This document shows, piece by piece, positions 30,754-38,830 of a stretch of DNA of 64,000 bases; position 1 is the stretch's first letter, and the number at the start of each line of letters is the position of its first letter. Under the pieces are notes generated by a model. It saw only the letters and a list, made by a program, of their open reading frames with translations. It searched no databases and had not been told where the DNA came from. The stretch covers positions 1 to 64,000 of the forward strand of contig NZ_OY726398.1 in assembly GCF_963378105.1 (NCBI RefSeq). The letters are read 5' to 3'. The position numbers and the translations under genes are program-made. The DNA is from Mycolicibacter sp. MU0102 (GTDB lineage: Bacteria; Actinomycetota; Actinomycetes; Mycobacteriales; Mycobacteriaceae).

Positions 30754-32048
30754 CTCCGCGGGATGCCGGCCAACTTGTCGGCAAACTTCGCCTCGGCCGC
30801 CGCCCGCAACCGCAACAGATGCTCGGACGGGAACAGGTCCGGTGCCGGCGCAACACCTTTGAGGAGCAGCTTCGCCAACGTCACCTTGTGCACCTCGGTG
30901 GGGCCGTCGGCCAGCCCCAGTACGAATGACTCGGTCAGGTACTGCACAAACGGCATCTCATGCGAGGTGCCCAGCGAACCATGGATCTGCAACGCGCGCG
31001 ACGACACGTCGTGCAGCACCTTCTGCATCATCGCCTTGACCGCCGAGATGTCCGCGCGCACCGCCTGATAATCGTTGTACTGGTCGATCTTCCACGCGGT
31101 CTGCAACGTCAGCAGCCGGTAGGCCTCGATCTCCATCCACGAATCGGCGATCATCTCCTGCACCATCTGCTTGTCGGCCAGCACCGTGCCCTGGGTATAG
31201 CGCGACACCGCGCGTTCACAGATCATGTCGTAGATCCGGCGCACCAGGCCCACGGTCCGCATGGCGTGGTGAATTCGCCCGCCGCCCAACCGGGTCTGCG
31301 CCACGACGAAAGCCCCGCCTCGCGGCCCGAGCATGTGGTCGCTCGGCACCCGGACGTTCTCATAGCGGACGTAGCCCTCGCGTCCCCCGCCACCGGCGGG
31401 CTGATAGCCCAGCCCCACGTCGCGCAGCACGTTGATGCCGGGAGTGTCGCCGGGAACCACGAACATCGAATACCGCTGATACGGCGGCGCATCCGGGTCG
31501 GTCATCGCCATCACGATGAGGAACGACGCCATCGAGGCGAACGACGAGTACCACTTCTCGCCGTTGATCACCCATTGATCGCCGTCCTGGGTCGCGGTGG
31601 TGGTGAAGACCTTCGGGTCCGCCCCGCCCTGCGGTTCGGTCATCGAGAAGCAGGAGATGATCCGGTTGTCCAGCAACGGTTCGAGATAACGCTCCTTGAG
31701 CTCCGGGGTCCCGTAGTGGGCCAGGATCTCACTGTTCCCGGAATCCGGTGCCTGCGAACCGAACACGATCGGCGCGCATTCGGAGCGGCCCAGGATCTCG
31801 TTCAGCAGCGCCAGCTTCACCTGGCCGTAGCCGGGGCCGCCCAGATGCGGACCCAGATGGGTGGCCCACAGTCCGCGCTCTTTGACGATCTTCTGCAGCG
31901 GCGGGATCAGGGCCTGGCGGACCGGATCATTGAGGTCATGGGATTCGGTGACCACCATGTCGATGGGTTCGCACTCGGTGCGGACGAATTCGTCGACCCA
32001 GGCCAGCTGTTCTGCCCATTCCGGGTCGGTGGAGAAGTCCCACGCCAT
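30750..32048 (-). CDS. Acyl-CoA dehydrogenase, ACAD10/11 type
   Basis: A 432-residue FAD-dependent acyl-CoA dehydrogenase. Family segments include CFSMTEPQGGADP, WVINGEKWYSS, a GGGRIHHAMR motif, the helix QIHGSLGTSHEMPF and LADGPTEVHKVTLAKL. The GRIHHxMR and ADGPxEVH motifs are the ACAD10/11 form. In such systems (levulinate catabolism, mammalian ACAD10/11) the enzyme eliminates phosphate from 4-phosphoacyl-CoA made by an APH-type kinase, giving enoyl-CoA. Such a kinase gene lies directly convergent here. ATG 32048 has AAAGGA upstream. It is last in the thiolase-hydratase-ACAD operon. Confidence 0.9.
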   Translation of the reverse strand: MAWDFSTDPEWAEQLAWVDEFVRTECEPIDMVVTESHDLNDPVRQALIPPLQKIVKERGLWATHLGPHLGGPGYGQVKLALLNEILGRSECAPIVFGSQAPDSGNSEILAHYGTPELKERYLEPLLDNRIISCFSMTEPQGGADPKVFTTTATQDGDQWVINGEKWYSSFASMASFLIVMAMTDPDAPPYQRYSMFVVPGDTPGINVLRDVGLGYQPAGGGGREGYVRYENVRVPSDHMLGPRGGAFVVAQTRLGGGRIHHAMRTVGLVRRIYDMICERAVSRYTQGTVLADKQMVQEMIADSWMEIEAYRLLTLQTAWKIDQYNDYQAVRADISAVKAMMQKVLHDVSSRALQIHGSLGTSHEMPFVQYLTESFVLGLADGPTEVHKVTLAKLLLKGVAPAPDLFPSEHLLRLRAAAEAKFADKLAGIPRS

Positions 32049-32078
32049 GGTCGTGATTCCTTTCGGTCGATCTGCCGG

Positions 32079-32855
32079 TTAACGGGACCACTTCTGCCGG
32101 CGGGCCGCCGCGTCGTCGGTGGCGTGGGTCAACACCTGGTTGCGGTTCTCCAGCTCAAGGGCGCCATCCAAGCTGGCGGCGTCGACGTTGACCTGCAACG
32201 CGCGTTTGGTCAGCTCCACCCCGAGCGGTGCCAATCCGGCTATCAGGCCGGCCATCTCGACCGCACGGTCCAACAGCGCCTCCGGCTCCACCAGCTGGCT
32301 GACCAAGCCTCGCCGATCGGCTTCCTCGGCGGGCACCGTCCGTCCGGTGAGCATCCAGTCGGCGGCGACGCTGGTGCCGACGATGCGGGGCAGGTGATAG
32401 CTCATGCCCATCTCCGCCCCCGACAGTCCGAGCAGGATGGCGGCGTTGCCGAATTTCGCTGCCGTCGAGGCGATCCTGATGTCTGAGGCCAGGCACATCG
32501 CCAGCCCAGCACCCACGCAGGCGCCGTTGACCGCGGCGACGACGGGTTGCGGGATGGCCCGGATCGCCTGGGGCAGCGCGGCCATGGATTCCTGGAAGCG
32601 CATCCGGTCGATCGCCGGGTCGTCGGCTTCGGGGATGCCGGGCCCGAAGTCGCGGACATCCAGGCCCGAGCAGAAGCCTCGGCCTGCGCCGGTCAGGACC
32701 ACCGCCAGCACTGAACGGTCGGAGCCCAGTGTGGTGAAGGTCTGCAGCAGCGCGTCGCGCATCACCTGGTTGACCGCGTTGAGCCGGTCGGGACGATTCA
32801 GCGTCACGACGGCGACACCTTCGTGGGACCGGTCGATCTGCACGGTCTCGCTCAT
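32079..32855 (-). CDS. Enoyl-CoA hydratase/isomerase (crotonase family)
   Basis: A 258-residue crotonase with the oxyanion-hole segments GFCSGLDVRD and NGACVGAGLAMCLASDIR, and a glutamate in LLGLSGAEMGMSYHLPR at the usual catalytic region. Residues identify the fold, but whether it hydrates enoyl-CoA or isomerises the double bond cannot be decided. It begins 2 bp after the thiolase stop and ends 30 bp before the ACAD start, so the three form one beta-oxidation operon. ATG 32855. Confidence 0.88.
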   Translation of the reverse strand: MSETVQIDRSHEGVAVVTLNRPDRLNAVNQVMRDALLQTFTTLGSDRSVLAVVLTGAGRGFCSGLDVRDFGPGIPEADDPAIDRMRFQESMAALPQAIRAIPQPVVAAVNGACVGAGLAMCLASDIRIASTAAKFGNAAILLGLSGAEMGMSYHLPRIVGTSVAADWMLTGRTVPAEEADRRGLVSQLVEPEALLDRAVEMAGLIAGLAPLGVELTKRALQVNVDAASLDGALELENRNQVLTHATDDAAARRQKWSR

Positions 32856-32856
32856 G

Positions 32857-34059
32857 TCAGACCCTTTCGATGATGGTGGCCGTGCCCATGCCGCCCCCGG
32901 TGCACATGGTGACCAAGCCGGTAGTCAGGTCGCGGCGCTCGAGTTCGTCGAGCACCGTGCCGATGAGCATCGCCCCGGTCGCGCCGATCGGATGTCCCAG
33001 GGCGATGGCACCGCCGTTGACGTTGACCCGAGCCGGGTCGAGGTTCAGGTCGCGAATCGTCTTGAGCGGCACGGCGGCGAAGGCCTCGTTGATCTCCCAC
33101 AGATCGATGTCGCCCGCCTGCATGCCGGCGCGTTGCAGGCAGCGTTGCGCCGCGGGGCCGGGTGCGGTGAGCATGATGACCGGTTCGCTGCCGAGCGCGG
33201 CGGTGGCCCGGATGCGGGCCCGCGGCGTGGCACCATGGGCGCCCAGCCATGCCTGTGACACCACCGCTACGGCGGCCGCGCCGTCGACCACGCCCGAGGA
33301 GTTCCCGGCGTGGTGGACGTGCTCGATCGCGGTGTGGCCGGGATAGCGGTCCAGGCAGATCTCGTCGAACGTGCGGGTCTCCCCTGCCACCCGCGCGGCG
33401 CCCAGCTGGGCGAACGCCGGTGGCAGGCCGGCGAGCTTCTCGGCGGTGGTGCCGGGACGCGGATGTTCGTCGCGGGTGCACACCACCGTGCCGGCCGAGT
33501 CGGTGACCGCGATCAGCGACCGATCGAATCGGCCCTGTTCGATGGCTTCGGCGGCGCGGCGCTGGCTCTCGGCGGCGTAGGCGTCGACATCAGCCCGGGA
33601 AAAACCCTCCAGCGTGGCAATCAGGTCGGCGGAAATGCCTTGCGGGACAGTCGGATAATGGCGGCGCAGGTCCGTGTTGTCGCCGTCGATGGTCGGCACC
33701 CCGACGGTCACCCCCCAGCGGGACATCGATTCGACACCACCGGCCAGCATCAGGTTCTCCGCTCCGGCGGCGACCGCGGTGGCCGCCACCGTGACGGCCT
33801 GCTGGCCCGACCCGCAGAAGCGGTTCAGCGTCATCCCAGGGACGGATTCGGGCCATCCGGCCAGCAGCACGGCCAGCCGGGCGATGTCGTCGCCGTGGTC
33901 TCCGGACAGGATCCCGTTGCCGGCGATAACGTCGTCGACCTCGGCGGGCTCGAACCCGGTGCGTGCGGCCAGGGCGGTCAGGCACTGCGCGAACAGCGCC
34001 TGCGGATGTAGGTCGTGCAGCGCCCCGTCGGGACGACCCTTACCACGCGGCGTCCGCAC
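32857..34059 (-). CDS. Acetyl-CoA acyltransferase (thiolase); start codon anomalous
   Basis: A biosynthetic/degradative-type thiolase with the acyl-enzyme cysteine in LNRFCGSGQQAV, NEAFAAVPL, GGAIALGHPIGATGA and the second cysteine in CTGGGMGTA. The interval given starts at the first canonical in-frame start (GTG 34059; 400 residues), but this removes the usual first strand. Homology to thiolase N-termini (xxxAWILDAVRTPRGKG) extends the frame to about 34083. There the codon at the expected position is ATC, 7 nt after a GGGAG site, and no ATG, GTG or TTG is in frame. It leads the thiolase-hydratase-ACAD operon, completing beta-oxidation. Confidence 0.88.
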   Translation of the reverse strand: MRTPRGKGRPDGALHDLHPQALFAQCLTALAARTGFEPAEVDDVIAGNGILSGDHGDDIARLAVLLAGWPESVPGMTLNRFCGSGQQAVTVAATAVAAGAENLMLAGGVESMSRWGVTVGVPTIDGDNTDLRRHYPTVPQGISADLIATLEGFSRADVDAYAAESQRRAAEAIEQGRFDRSLIAVTDSAGTVVCTRDEHPRPGTTAEKLAGLPPAFAQLGAARVAGETRTFDEICLDRYPGHTAIEHVHHAGNSSGVVDGAAAVAVVSQAWLGAHGATPRARIRATAALGSEPVIMLTAPGPAAQRCLQRAGMQAGDIDLWEINEAFAAVPLKTIRDLNLDPARVNVNGGAIALGHPIGATGAMLIGTVLDELERRDLTTGLVTMCTGGGMGTATIIERV

Positions 34060-34124
34060 GGCGTCGAGAATCCAAGCGTCGATGGTGGCACTCCCGTCGC
34101 AGTCACCGTGCCCGAGAAGAAGGC

Positions 34125-34149
34125 TGTTAGTCCAAACTGCACACTAACA
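34125..34149. promoter_or_regulatory. Probable operator upstream of the thiolase operon
   Basis: TGTTAGT-N11-ACTAACA is a perfect 7-bp inverted repeat 42-66 bp upstream of the deduced thiolase start and about 43 bp beyond the end of tetR. The octamer TGTTAGTC here also occurs at 27527-27534, before the HxlR gene. It differs from the two operators in front of the monooxygenase. Confidence 0.5.
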
Positions 34150-34191
34150 ATGTCACCAAATGGAAATGCCCCTTCCGGAAACCGGAGCGGA

Positions 34192-34809
34192 TTACTCCCC
34201 CGTTGGCGCCTGGCGCAACGCCGGCAGCACGTAGCGGCGTAGATGCTGCCGCACGGCCGCGGGATCGTCGGGGTCCAGCTGGTTTCCCGGGACACTGCCG
34301 AAACTGATCATCACCCGAGCGATCCATTCACTGGCCTCGGGCAGATCGGTGTCGGGGTGAATGTCGCCGCTGGCGGCCGCGGCCGCCACGAACGGAAGCC
34401 AGAACCCCGCGAGGTCGGGAACTAGGCCGCGAACCCCGGTTCCGGCACACGCGGTGAACTCCTCGGGTTCGGCGGTGCGCAGCCGCATCAGCAGCGCGCC
34501 GGGATCGTCGTAGGCGCGGCGACCGATCTGGACGCCGGCCACAAGTTGGTCCTCGAAGCCGGTGAGCGTCGACAGCTCGGCGCGGGTCTGCGCCCAGCTG
34601 GTTTCGATGAGCCGAATGATCGCCGCGCCGACCAGCGTCGGCTTATCCGGAAAATTCCGGTACAGCCAGGCCCGGGACAGCCCTGCTGCCTGGGCGACGT
34701 CGATCATCGTCGTCGCTCGAATCCCCTTGTCGGCCAGCAGTTTCTCGGTCGCATCGAGAAGCCGATCAGTTGTCGACGGGGACGCGGGCGACGCTGACGC
34801 TGCGTTCAC
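34192..34809 (-). CDS. TetR-family transcriptional regulator
   Basis: A 205-residue TetR-type repressor with a clear N-terminal helix-turn-helix (DRLLDATEKLLADKGIRATTM, AQAAGLSRAWLYRNFPDK; key residues T-T-I-A-G-S-Y-F-K) and a helical ligand-binding domain. I chose GTG 34809, 5 nt after a perfect AGGAGG; the GTG at 34815 lies inside that site. It is divergent from the monooxygenase operon, and both promoters are overlapped by a 26-bp operator, so it very probably represses itself and the 34.9-40.6 kb operon, with a pathway intermediate as inducer. Confidence 0.88.
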   Translation of the reverse strand: MNAASASPASPSTTDRLLDATEKLLADKGIRATTMIDVAQAAGLSRAWLYRNFPDKPTLVGAAIIRLIETSWAQTRAELSTLTGFEDQLVAGVQIGRRAYDDPGALLMRLRTAEPEEFTACAGTGVRGLVPDLAGFWLPFVAAAAASGDIHPDTDLPEASEWIARVMISFGSVPGNQLDPDDPAAVRQHLRRYVLPALRQAPTGE

Positions 34810-34828
34810 GGCCACCTCCTGATCGGTG

Positions 34829-34834
34829 ATCCTA
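34829..34834 (-). promoter_or_regulatory. -10 element of tetR
   Basis: On the reverse strand TAGGAT lies about 20 bp before the tetR start, upstream of the AGGAGG site. The first 26-bp operator begins 9 bp further upstream and would cover the -35 region. Confidence 0.45.
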
Positions 34835-34842
34835 ACAAGGGG

Positions 34843-34868
34843 GTAGACACATCCGCAGATCTGTGTAC
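34843..34868. promoter_or_regulatory. TetR-type operator, copy 1
   Basis: GTAGACA-N12-TGTGTAC, a 26-bp inverted repeat with one mismatch between arms. It overlaps the presumed -35 of tetR and the -10 (TACTAT, 34866-34871) of the monooxygenase gene. Confidence 0.75.
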
Positions 34869-34871
34869 TAT
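34866..34871 (+). promoter_or_regulatory. -10 element of the monooxygenase operon
   Basis: TACTAT fits TANNNT and lies between the two operator copies, about 62 bp upstream of the ATG at 34933. The transcript would begin near 34878 and carry operator copy 2 in its leader. Confidence 0.45.
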
Positions 34872-34884
34872 TTCCACACGTCGT

Positions 34885-34910
34885 GTAGACACTTCCGCAA
34901 ACCTGTCTAC
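34885..34910. promoter_or_regulatory. TetR-type operator, copy 2
   Basis: GTAGACA-N12-TGTCTAC, a perfect inverted repeat of the same 26-bp design as copy 1; the N12 spacers are also similar (CATCCGCAGATC and CTTCCGCAAACC). Its start is exactly 42 bp from that of copy 1, four DNA turns. Confidence 0.78.
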
Positions 34911-34932
34911 CTCGGATCTCGGAAGGTTCCCC

Positions 34933-36297
34933 ATGTCCTCACCCCGCACCGCGATCATCGGTGCCGGCATCAGCGGCCTGACCGCCGGAAAGATGCTGAG
35001 CGACTACGCAGTTGACTACAGCTGCTTCGAATCCTCCGACCGAATCGGCGGCAACTGGGCCTTCGGCAACCCGAACGGACATTCCAGCGCGTACCGGTCG
35101 CTGCACATCGACACCTCCAAGCACCAGCTGTCGTTCCGGGATTTCCCCATGCCGGAGGACTACCCCGACTTCCTGCACCACACGCTGGTCAAGGAGTACC
35201 TCGAGTCCTACGCCGCGGCGTTCGACCTCAAACGCAACATCGAGTTCGACACCGAGGTCACCCACGCCCAGCGGCTGCCCGGCGGTGGCTGGGAGCTGGA
35301 ACTGGCCGGCGGCGGGCGCCGTCGCTTCGACCTGCTGGTCGTCGCCAACGGGCACCACTGGGATCCACGCCTACCGGACTTCCCGGGCGAGTTCAGCGGC
35401 GAGACGTTGCATGCGCACCACTACATCGACCCCAAGACGCCGCTGGACTTCAGCGGAAAGCGGATCCTCGTGGTCGGCCTGGGTAACAGTGCCGCCGACA
35501 TCGCCGTCGAACTGTCGTCGAAGGCGCTGGACAACGAGCTGACCTTGTCCACCCGTTCGGGTGCGTGGATCGTGCCGAAGTATCTGGCCGGCAAGCCCGC
35601 CGACAAGTACTTCCGGACCAGCCCGTATCTGCCGTTCTCCTGGCAGCGCAAGGTCGCTCAGTGGGCGCAGCCGATCATCGCCGGGCGCCCCGAGGACCTC
35701 GGGCTGCCCACCCCCAACCACAAGTTCTTCGAAGCGCATCCCACCCAATCGGTGGAACTGCCGCTGCGCCTGGGGTCCGGCGACGTCATCCCCAAACCCA
35801 ACATCAGCCGGCTCGACGGCGATACCGTCCACTTCACCGACGGCACCAGCGGCCAATTCGACGTCATCATCTACGCCACCGGCTACAACATCACCTTCCC
35901 GTTCTTCGACCCGGAGTTCATCAGCGCACCGGGCAATCGAATCGACCTGTACAAGCGGATGTTCTATCCGGGCATCGACGACTTGGTGTTCGCCGGATTC
36001 GCCCAAGCCACCCCGACGCTGTTCCCGTTCGTCGAATCCCAGGCCCGCCTCATCGGCGCCTACGCGGCCGGCCGTTACCGGCTGCCGTCGGTCGCCGAAA
36101 TGCGCCGGGTGATCGAGGCGGACCGGCGCAAGTACACCGGCCACATGCTCGACACCCCGCGCCACACCCAGCAACTCGACTACTTCCTTTACGAACACGA
36201 CATGCGCACCGCGGAGATTCCGCGCGGCACCCGACGCGCTGCCGAACTCGGCGTGCCTGGATGGGCCGGCGTGCGCGAGATGGAGGCATCCGCATGA
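34933..36297 (+). CDS. Flavin-containing monooxygenase (FMO/Baeyer-Villiger type)
   Basis: A 454-residue class B flavoprotein monooxygenase with FAD-binding GAGISGL (about residues 10-16), the FMO fingerprint FSGETLHAHHY (FxGxxxHxxxY), the NADPH-binding VGLGNSAADIA and the YATGYNITFPF motif. The fingerprint ends in Tyr as in many FMOs; classical Baeyer-Villiger enzymes have Trp, but FMO-type enzymes can also oxidise ketones to esters or lactones. ATG 34933 follows GGAAGG. Its stop overlaps the hydrolase start (ATGA), which supports an oxygenation-then-hydrolysis pair. First gene of the TetR-controlled operon. Confidence 0.9.
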   Translation: MSSPRTAIIGAGISGLTAGKMLSDYAVDYSCFESSDRIGGNWAFGNPNGHSSAYRSLHIDTSKHQLSFRDFPMPEDYPDFLHHTLVKEYLESYAAAFDLKRNIEFDTEVTHAQRLPGGGWELELAGGGRRRFDLLVVANGHHWDPRLPDFPGEFSGETLHAHHYIDPKTPLDFSGKRILVVGLGNSAADIAVELSSKALDNELTLSTRSGAWIVPKYLAGKPADKYFRTSPYLPFSWQRKVAQWAQPIIAGRPEDLGLPTPNHKFFEAHPTQSVELPLRLGSGDVIPKPNISRLDGDTVHFTDGTSGQFDVIIYATGYNITFPFFDPEFISAPGNRIDLYKRMFYPGIDDLVFAGFAQATPTLFPFVESQARLIGAYAAGRYRLPSVAEMRRVIEADRRKYTGHMLDTPRHTQQLDYFLYEHDMRTAEIPRGTRRAAELGVPGWAGVREMEASA

Positions 36298-37211
36298 GCG
36301 CGACCATCCGATTTGGCAGCGGCGGCGCCACGTGTGTCGGGCAGTTCTTCCCGGCGGCGCGATATGACGGCGACGGCGCCCCGGTCGTGGTGCTCGGGCA
36401 CGGGCTGGGCGGCACGGTCGACTCTGGCCTGATCCCGTTCGCCGAACGACTCAGCGAAGCCGGGTTCGCCGCCTTTGCTTTCGACTACCGATATTTCGGC
36501 GCCTCAGAAGCACAACCGCGCCAACGGATCTCCATGCAAGAACAGGTTGACGACTTCCGCTCGGCATGCTCGGCCGCGGCTGAGCAGCCCGGTGTCGATC
36601 CTCGCCGGATCGTGGCGTGGGGAGTGTCGCTGGGCGGCGGGCATGTTTTCGAGGTGGCCGCCACCACCCCCGGAGTCGCCGCCGCCATCGCGCTGACACC
36701 ACTGGTCAGCGGACCGGCCGCAGCGGTCGCGGCGCTGCCGCACCATCGCCCGGCAGCGATGCTGCGTTCGACGGCAACGGGCTGGCGCAGTGCGCTGGCC
36801 CAACGGTTCGGCGGGCCGCCCGCGACCATCCCCCTGGTGGGCCTCCCCGGGGAGCTGGCCACCCTGACCGCCGACGGCTACCACGCGGCCTACACCGCGA
36901 TGGCCGGTCCGACCTGGCGCAACGAGATCGATGCCCAGGTCGGAGTGCAGCTTGGCGCCTACCGTCCGGCGGCCAAGCACGCCGAGGCCATCGCCTGTCC
37001 GATCCTGGTGCAGATAGCCGATTTCGACCGCGGCGCTCCCCCGCAGGCCGCCGCCAAGGCGGCGTTCACCGCCCGCGCCGAAGTGCGGCACTACCCCTGC
37101 GATCACTTCGACGTCTTCGCCGGTGGCGACTGGTTCGATCACGTCATCGAGCACCAGATCGCGTTTTTGGCCCGGCATCTGGCCGACGCGACCGCTACGG
37201 TCACGGGTTAG
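36294..37211 (+). CDS. Alpha/beta-hydrolase (esterase/lactonase candidate)
   Basis: A 305-residue alpha/beta-hydrolase. The oxyanion segment LGHGLGG, the nucleophile elbow WGVSLGGGH (GxSxG) and a C-terminal histidine in CDHFDVFAG are visible; an acid in IADFDRG is the probable third catalytic residue. It has no signal peptide, so it is cytoplasmic. It overlaps the monooxygenase stop by four bases and precedes the CoA ligase by 8 bp. I infer hydrolysis of the ester or lactone made by the monooxygenase. Confidence 0.87.
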   Translation: MSATIRFGSGGATCVGQFFPAARYDGDGAPVVVLGHGLGGTVDSGLIPFAERLSEAGFAAFAFDYRYFGASEAQPRQRISMQEQVDDFRSACSAAAEQPGVDPRRIVAWGVSLGGGHVFEVAATTPGVAAAIALTPLVSGPAAAVAALPHHRPAAMLRSTATGWRSALAQRFGGPPATIPLVGLPGELATLTADGYHAAYTAMAGPTWRNEIDAQVGVQLGAYRPAAKHAEAIACPILVQIADFDRGAPPQAAAKAAFTARAEVRHYPCDHFDVFAGGDWFDHVIEHQIAFLARHLADATATVTG

Positions 37212-37219
37212 GAGGTCTG

Positions 37220-38830
37220 ATGGCAGAGACCATGCAGCAGCTGCTCGCCGAACGCATCGGCGACACCGGTCTGGCGGTGCTCTACAACGACGCCGACGGC
37301 GGGCAGATCCGCTGGTCCTGGCGGGAGTACCTCGTCCGGGCGGCTCGCCACGGGGCCGCGGTGCTCGCGCGCGCCGATACCGGCCGGCCCCTGCACGTCG
37401 GCGCCCTGCTGGGCAACACCCCCGCGATGCTCACCGCGCTCGCCGCCGCCGGGCTGGGCGGCTACGTCCTGTGCGGGGTCAACGACACCCGCCGCGGTTC
37501 GGCGCTCGCCGGGGATCTGCGCACCGCCGACGTGCAGATCCTGCTCGTCGATGCCGAACACCGCGCGTTGCTGCGGGGAATGGACCTGCCCGGCGTCACG
37601 GTCATCGACGTCGACGAGCCGGCGTGGGCCAACGAGTGCGCTGAGGCCGGGGTACTCCAGCCGCATCGGCAGGTCGGGCCCATGGATCCGTTCATGCTGA
37701 TCTTCACCTCGGGCACCAGTGGGGACCCGAAAGCCGTTCTGGTCAGCCACTTTATGGTGCTGGTCGCCGGGCAGAGCCTCACCGAGCGATTCGAGTTGGG
37801 CGCCGCCGACGTCGTGTACCTGTCCATGCCGTTGTTCCATTCGAATGCGATCGCGGCCGGCTTCGGTCCGGCGGTGGCCGCCGGTGCGGCGATGGCGCCG
37901 GCGAAATTCTCGGCTTCGCGGTTCTTGGCCGACATCCGCGCCTACGGTGGCACGTATATGAACTACGTCGGTAAACCGTTCGCCTACCTGCTGGCGCATC
38001 CCGAGCGGCCCGATGACGCGGACAATCCGCTTCGGGTCGCCTTCGGCAATGAGGCCTCCGAACGAGACATCGGCGAGTTCGCCCGCCGGTTCGGTGTCCA
38101 CGTGGTCGATGCATTCGGCTCCACCGAGAACGCCGTGACCATCACTCGTGATGAAGGCACTCCGCCCGGTTCGGTGGGACGTGGATTCCCCGGCGTCGCC
38201 ATCTACAAGAGCGATCCCGTCCGCGAGTGTCCCCCGGCGGTCTTCGACGAGCACGGCGCGCTGGTCAACGCCGACGAGGCAATCGGCGAACTGGTCAACA
38301 CCGCCGGGTCGGGCTTCTTCTCGGGCTATTACAACAACGAACAGGCCACCGCAGACCGGATGCGCGACGGCATGTACTGGTCAGGCGACCTTGCCTACGC
38401 CGACGCCGACGGCTGGATCTACTTGGCCGGGCGCACCGCCGACTGGATGCGCGTCGACGGCGAGAACTTGGCGGCGGCGCCGATCGAGCGGATCCTGATG
38501 CGCCACCCCGACATCAACCAGGCCGCGGTGTACGCCGTGCCGGACGGTAACGTCGGCGATCAGGTGATGGCCGCGCTGGTGTTGCGTGACGGCGCTCGGC
38601 TGGCCGAGGACGAGTTCGCCGAATTCCTTGCCGCTCAAGAGGACCTCTCCCCCAAGGCCTGGCCGCGCTATGTCCGGATGACCGCGGAGCTGCCCTCAAC
38701 GGCAACCAACAAGATCCTCAAACGCGTATTGGCCGCCGATGGTACCGACGTCGGTGCAGACAACCTGTGGACGCGTCCCGAACGAGAGCGCACCTACCGA
38801 ACCACCACGACGACGGGAGCGCGACAGTGA
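37220..38830 (+). CDS. Acyl-CoA synthetase (AMP-binding, FadD-like)
   Basis: A 536-residue adenylate-forming enzyme that should activate a carboxylic acid to its CoA thioester. Motifs are the P-loop IFTSGTSGDPK (about residues 163-173), the A5-type AFGSTENAV, the A7-type YWSGDLAY, the A8-type hinge GRTADWMRVDGENL and the C-terminal A10 lysine in TNKILKRVL. ATG 37220 has GGAGG directly upstream. It follows the hydrolase gene and overlaps the SDR start (GTGA), so it probably ligates CoA to the acid released by the hydrolase. Confidence 0.92.
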   Translation: MAETMQQLLAERIGDTGLAVLYNDADGGQIRWSWREYLVRAARHGAAVLARADTGRPLHVGALLGNTPAMLTALAAAGLGGYVLCGVNDTRRGSALAGDLRTADVQILLVDAEHRALLRGMDLPGVTVIDVDEPAWANECAEAGVLQPHRQVGPMDPFMLIFTSGTSGDPKAVLVSHFMVLVAGQSLTERFELGAADVVYLSMPLFHSNAIAAGFGPAVAAGAAMAPAKFSASRFLADIRAYGGTYMNYVGKPFAYLLAHPERPDDADNPLRVAFGNEASERDIGEFARRFGVHVVDAFGSTENAVTITRDEGTPPGSVGRGFPGVAIYKSDPVRECPPAVFDEHGALVNADEAIGELVNTAGSGFFSGYYNNEQATADRMRDGMYWSGDLAYADADGWIYLAGRTADWMRVDGENLAAAPIERILMRHPDINQAAVYAVPDGNVGDQVMAALVLRDGARLAEDEFAEFLAAQEDLSPKAWPRYVRMTAELPSTATNKILKRVLAADGTDVGADNLWTRPERERTYRTTTTTGARQ

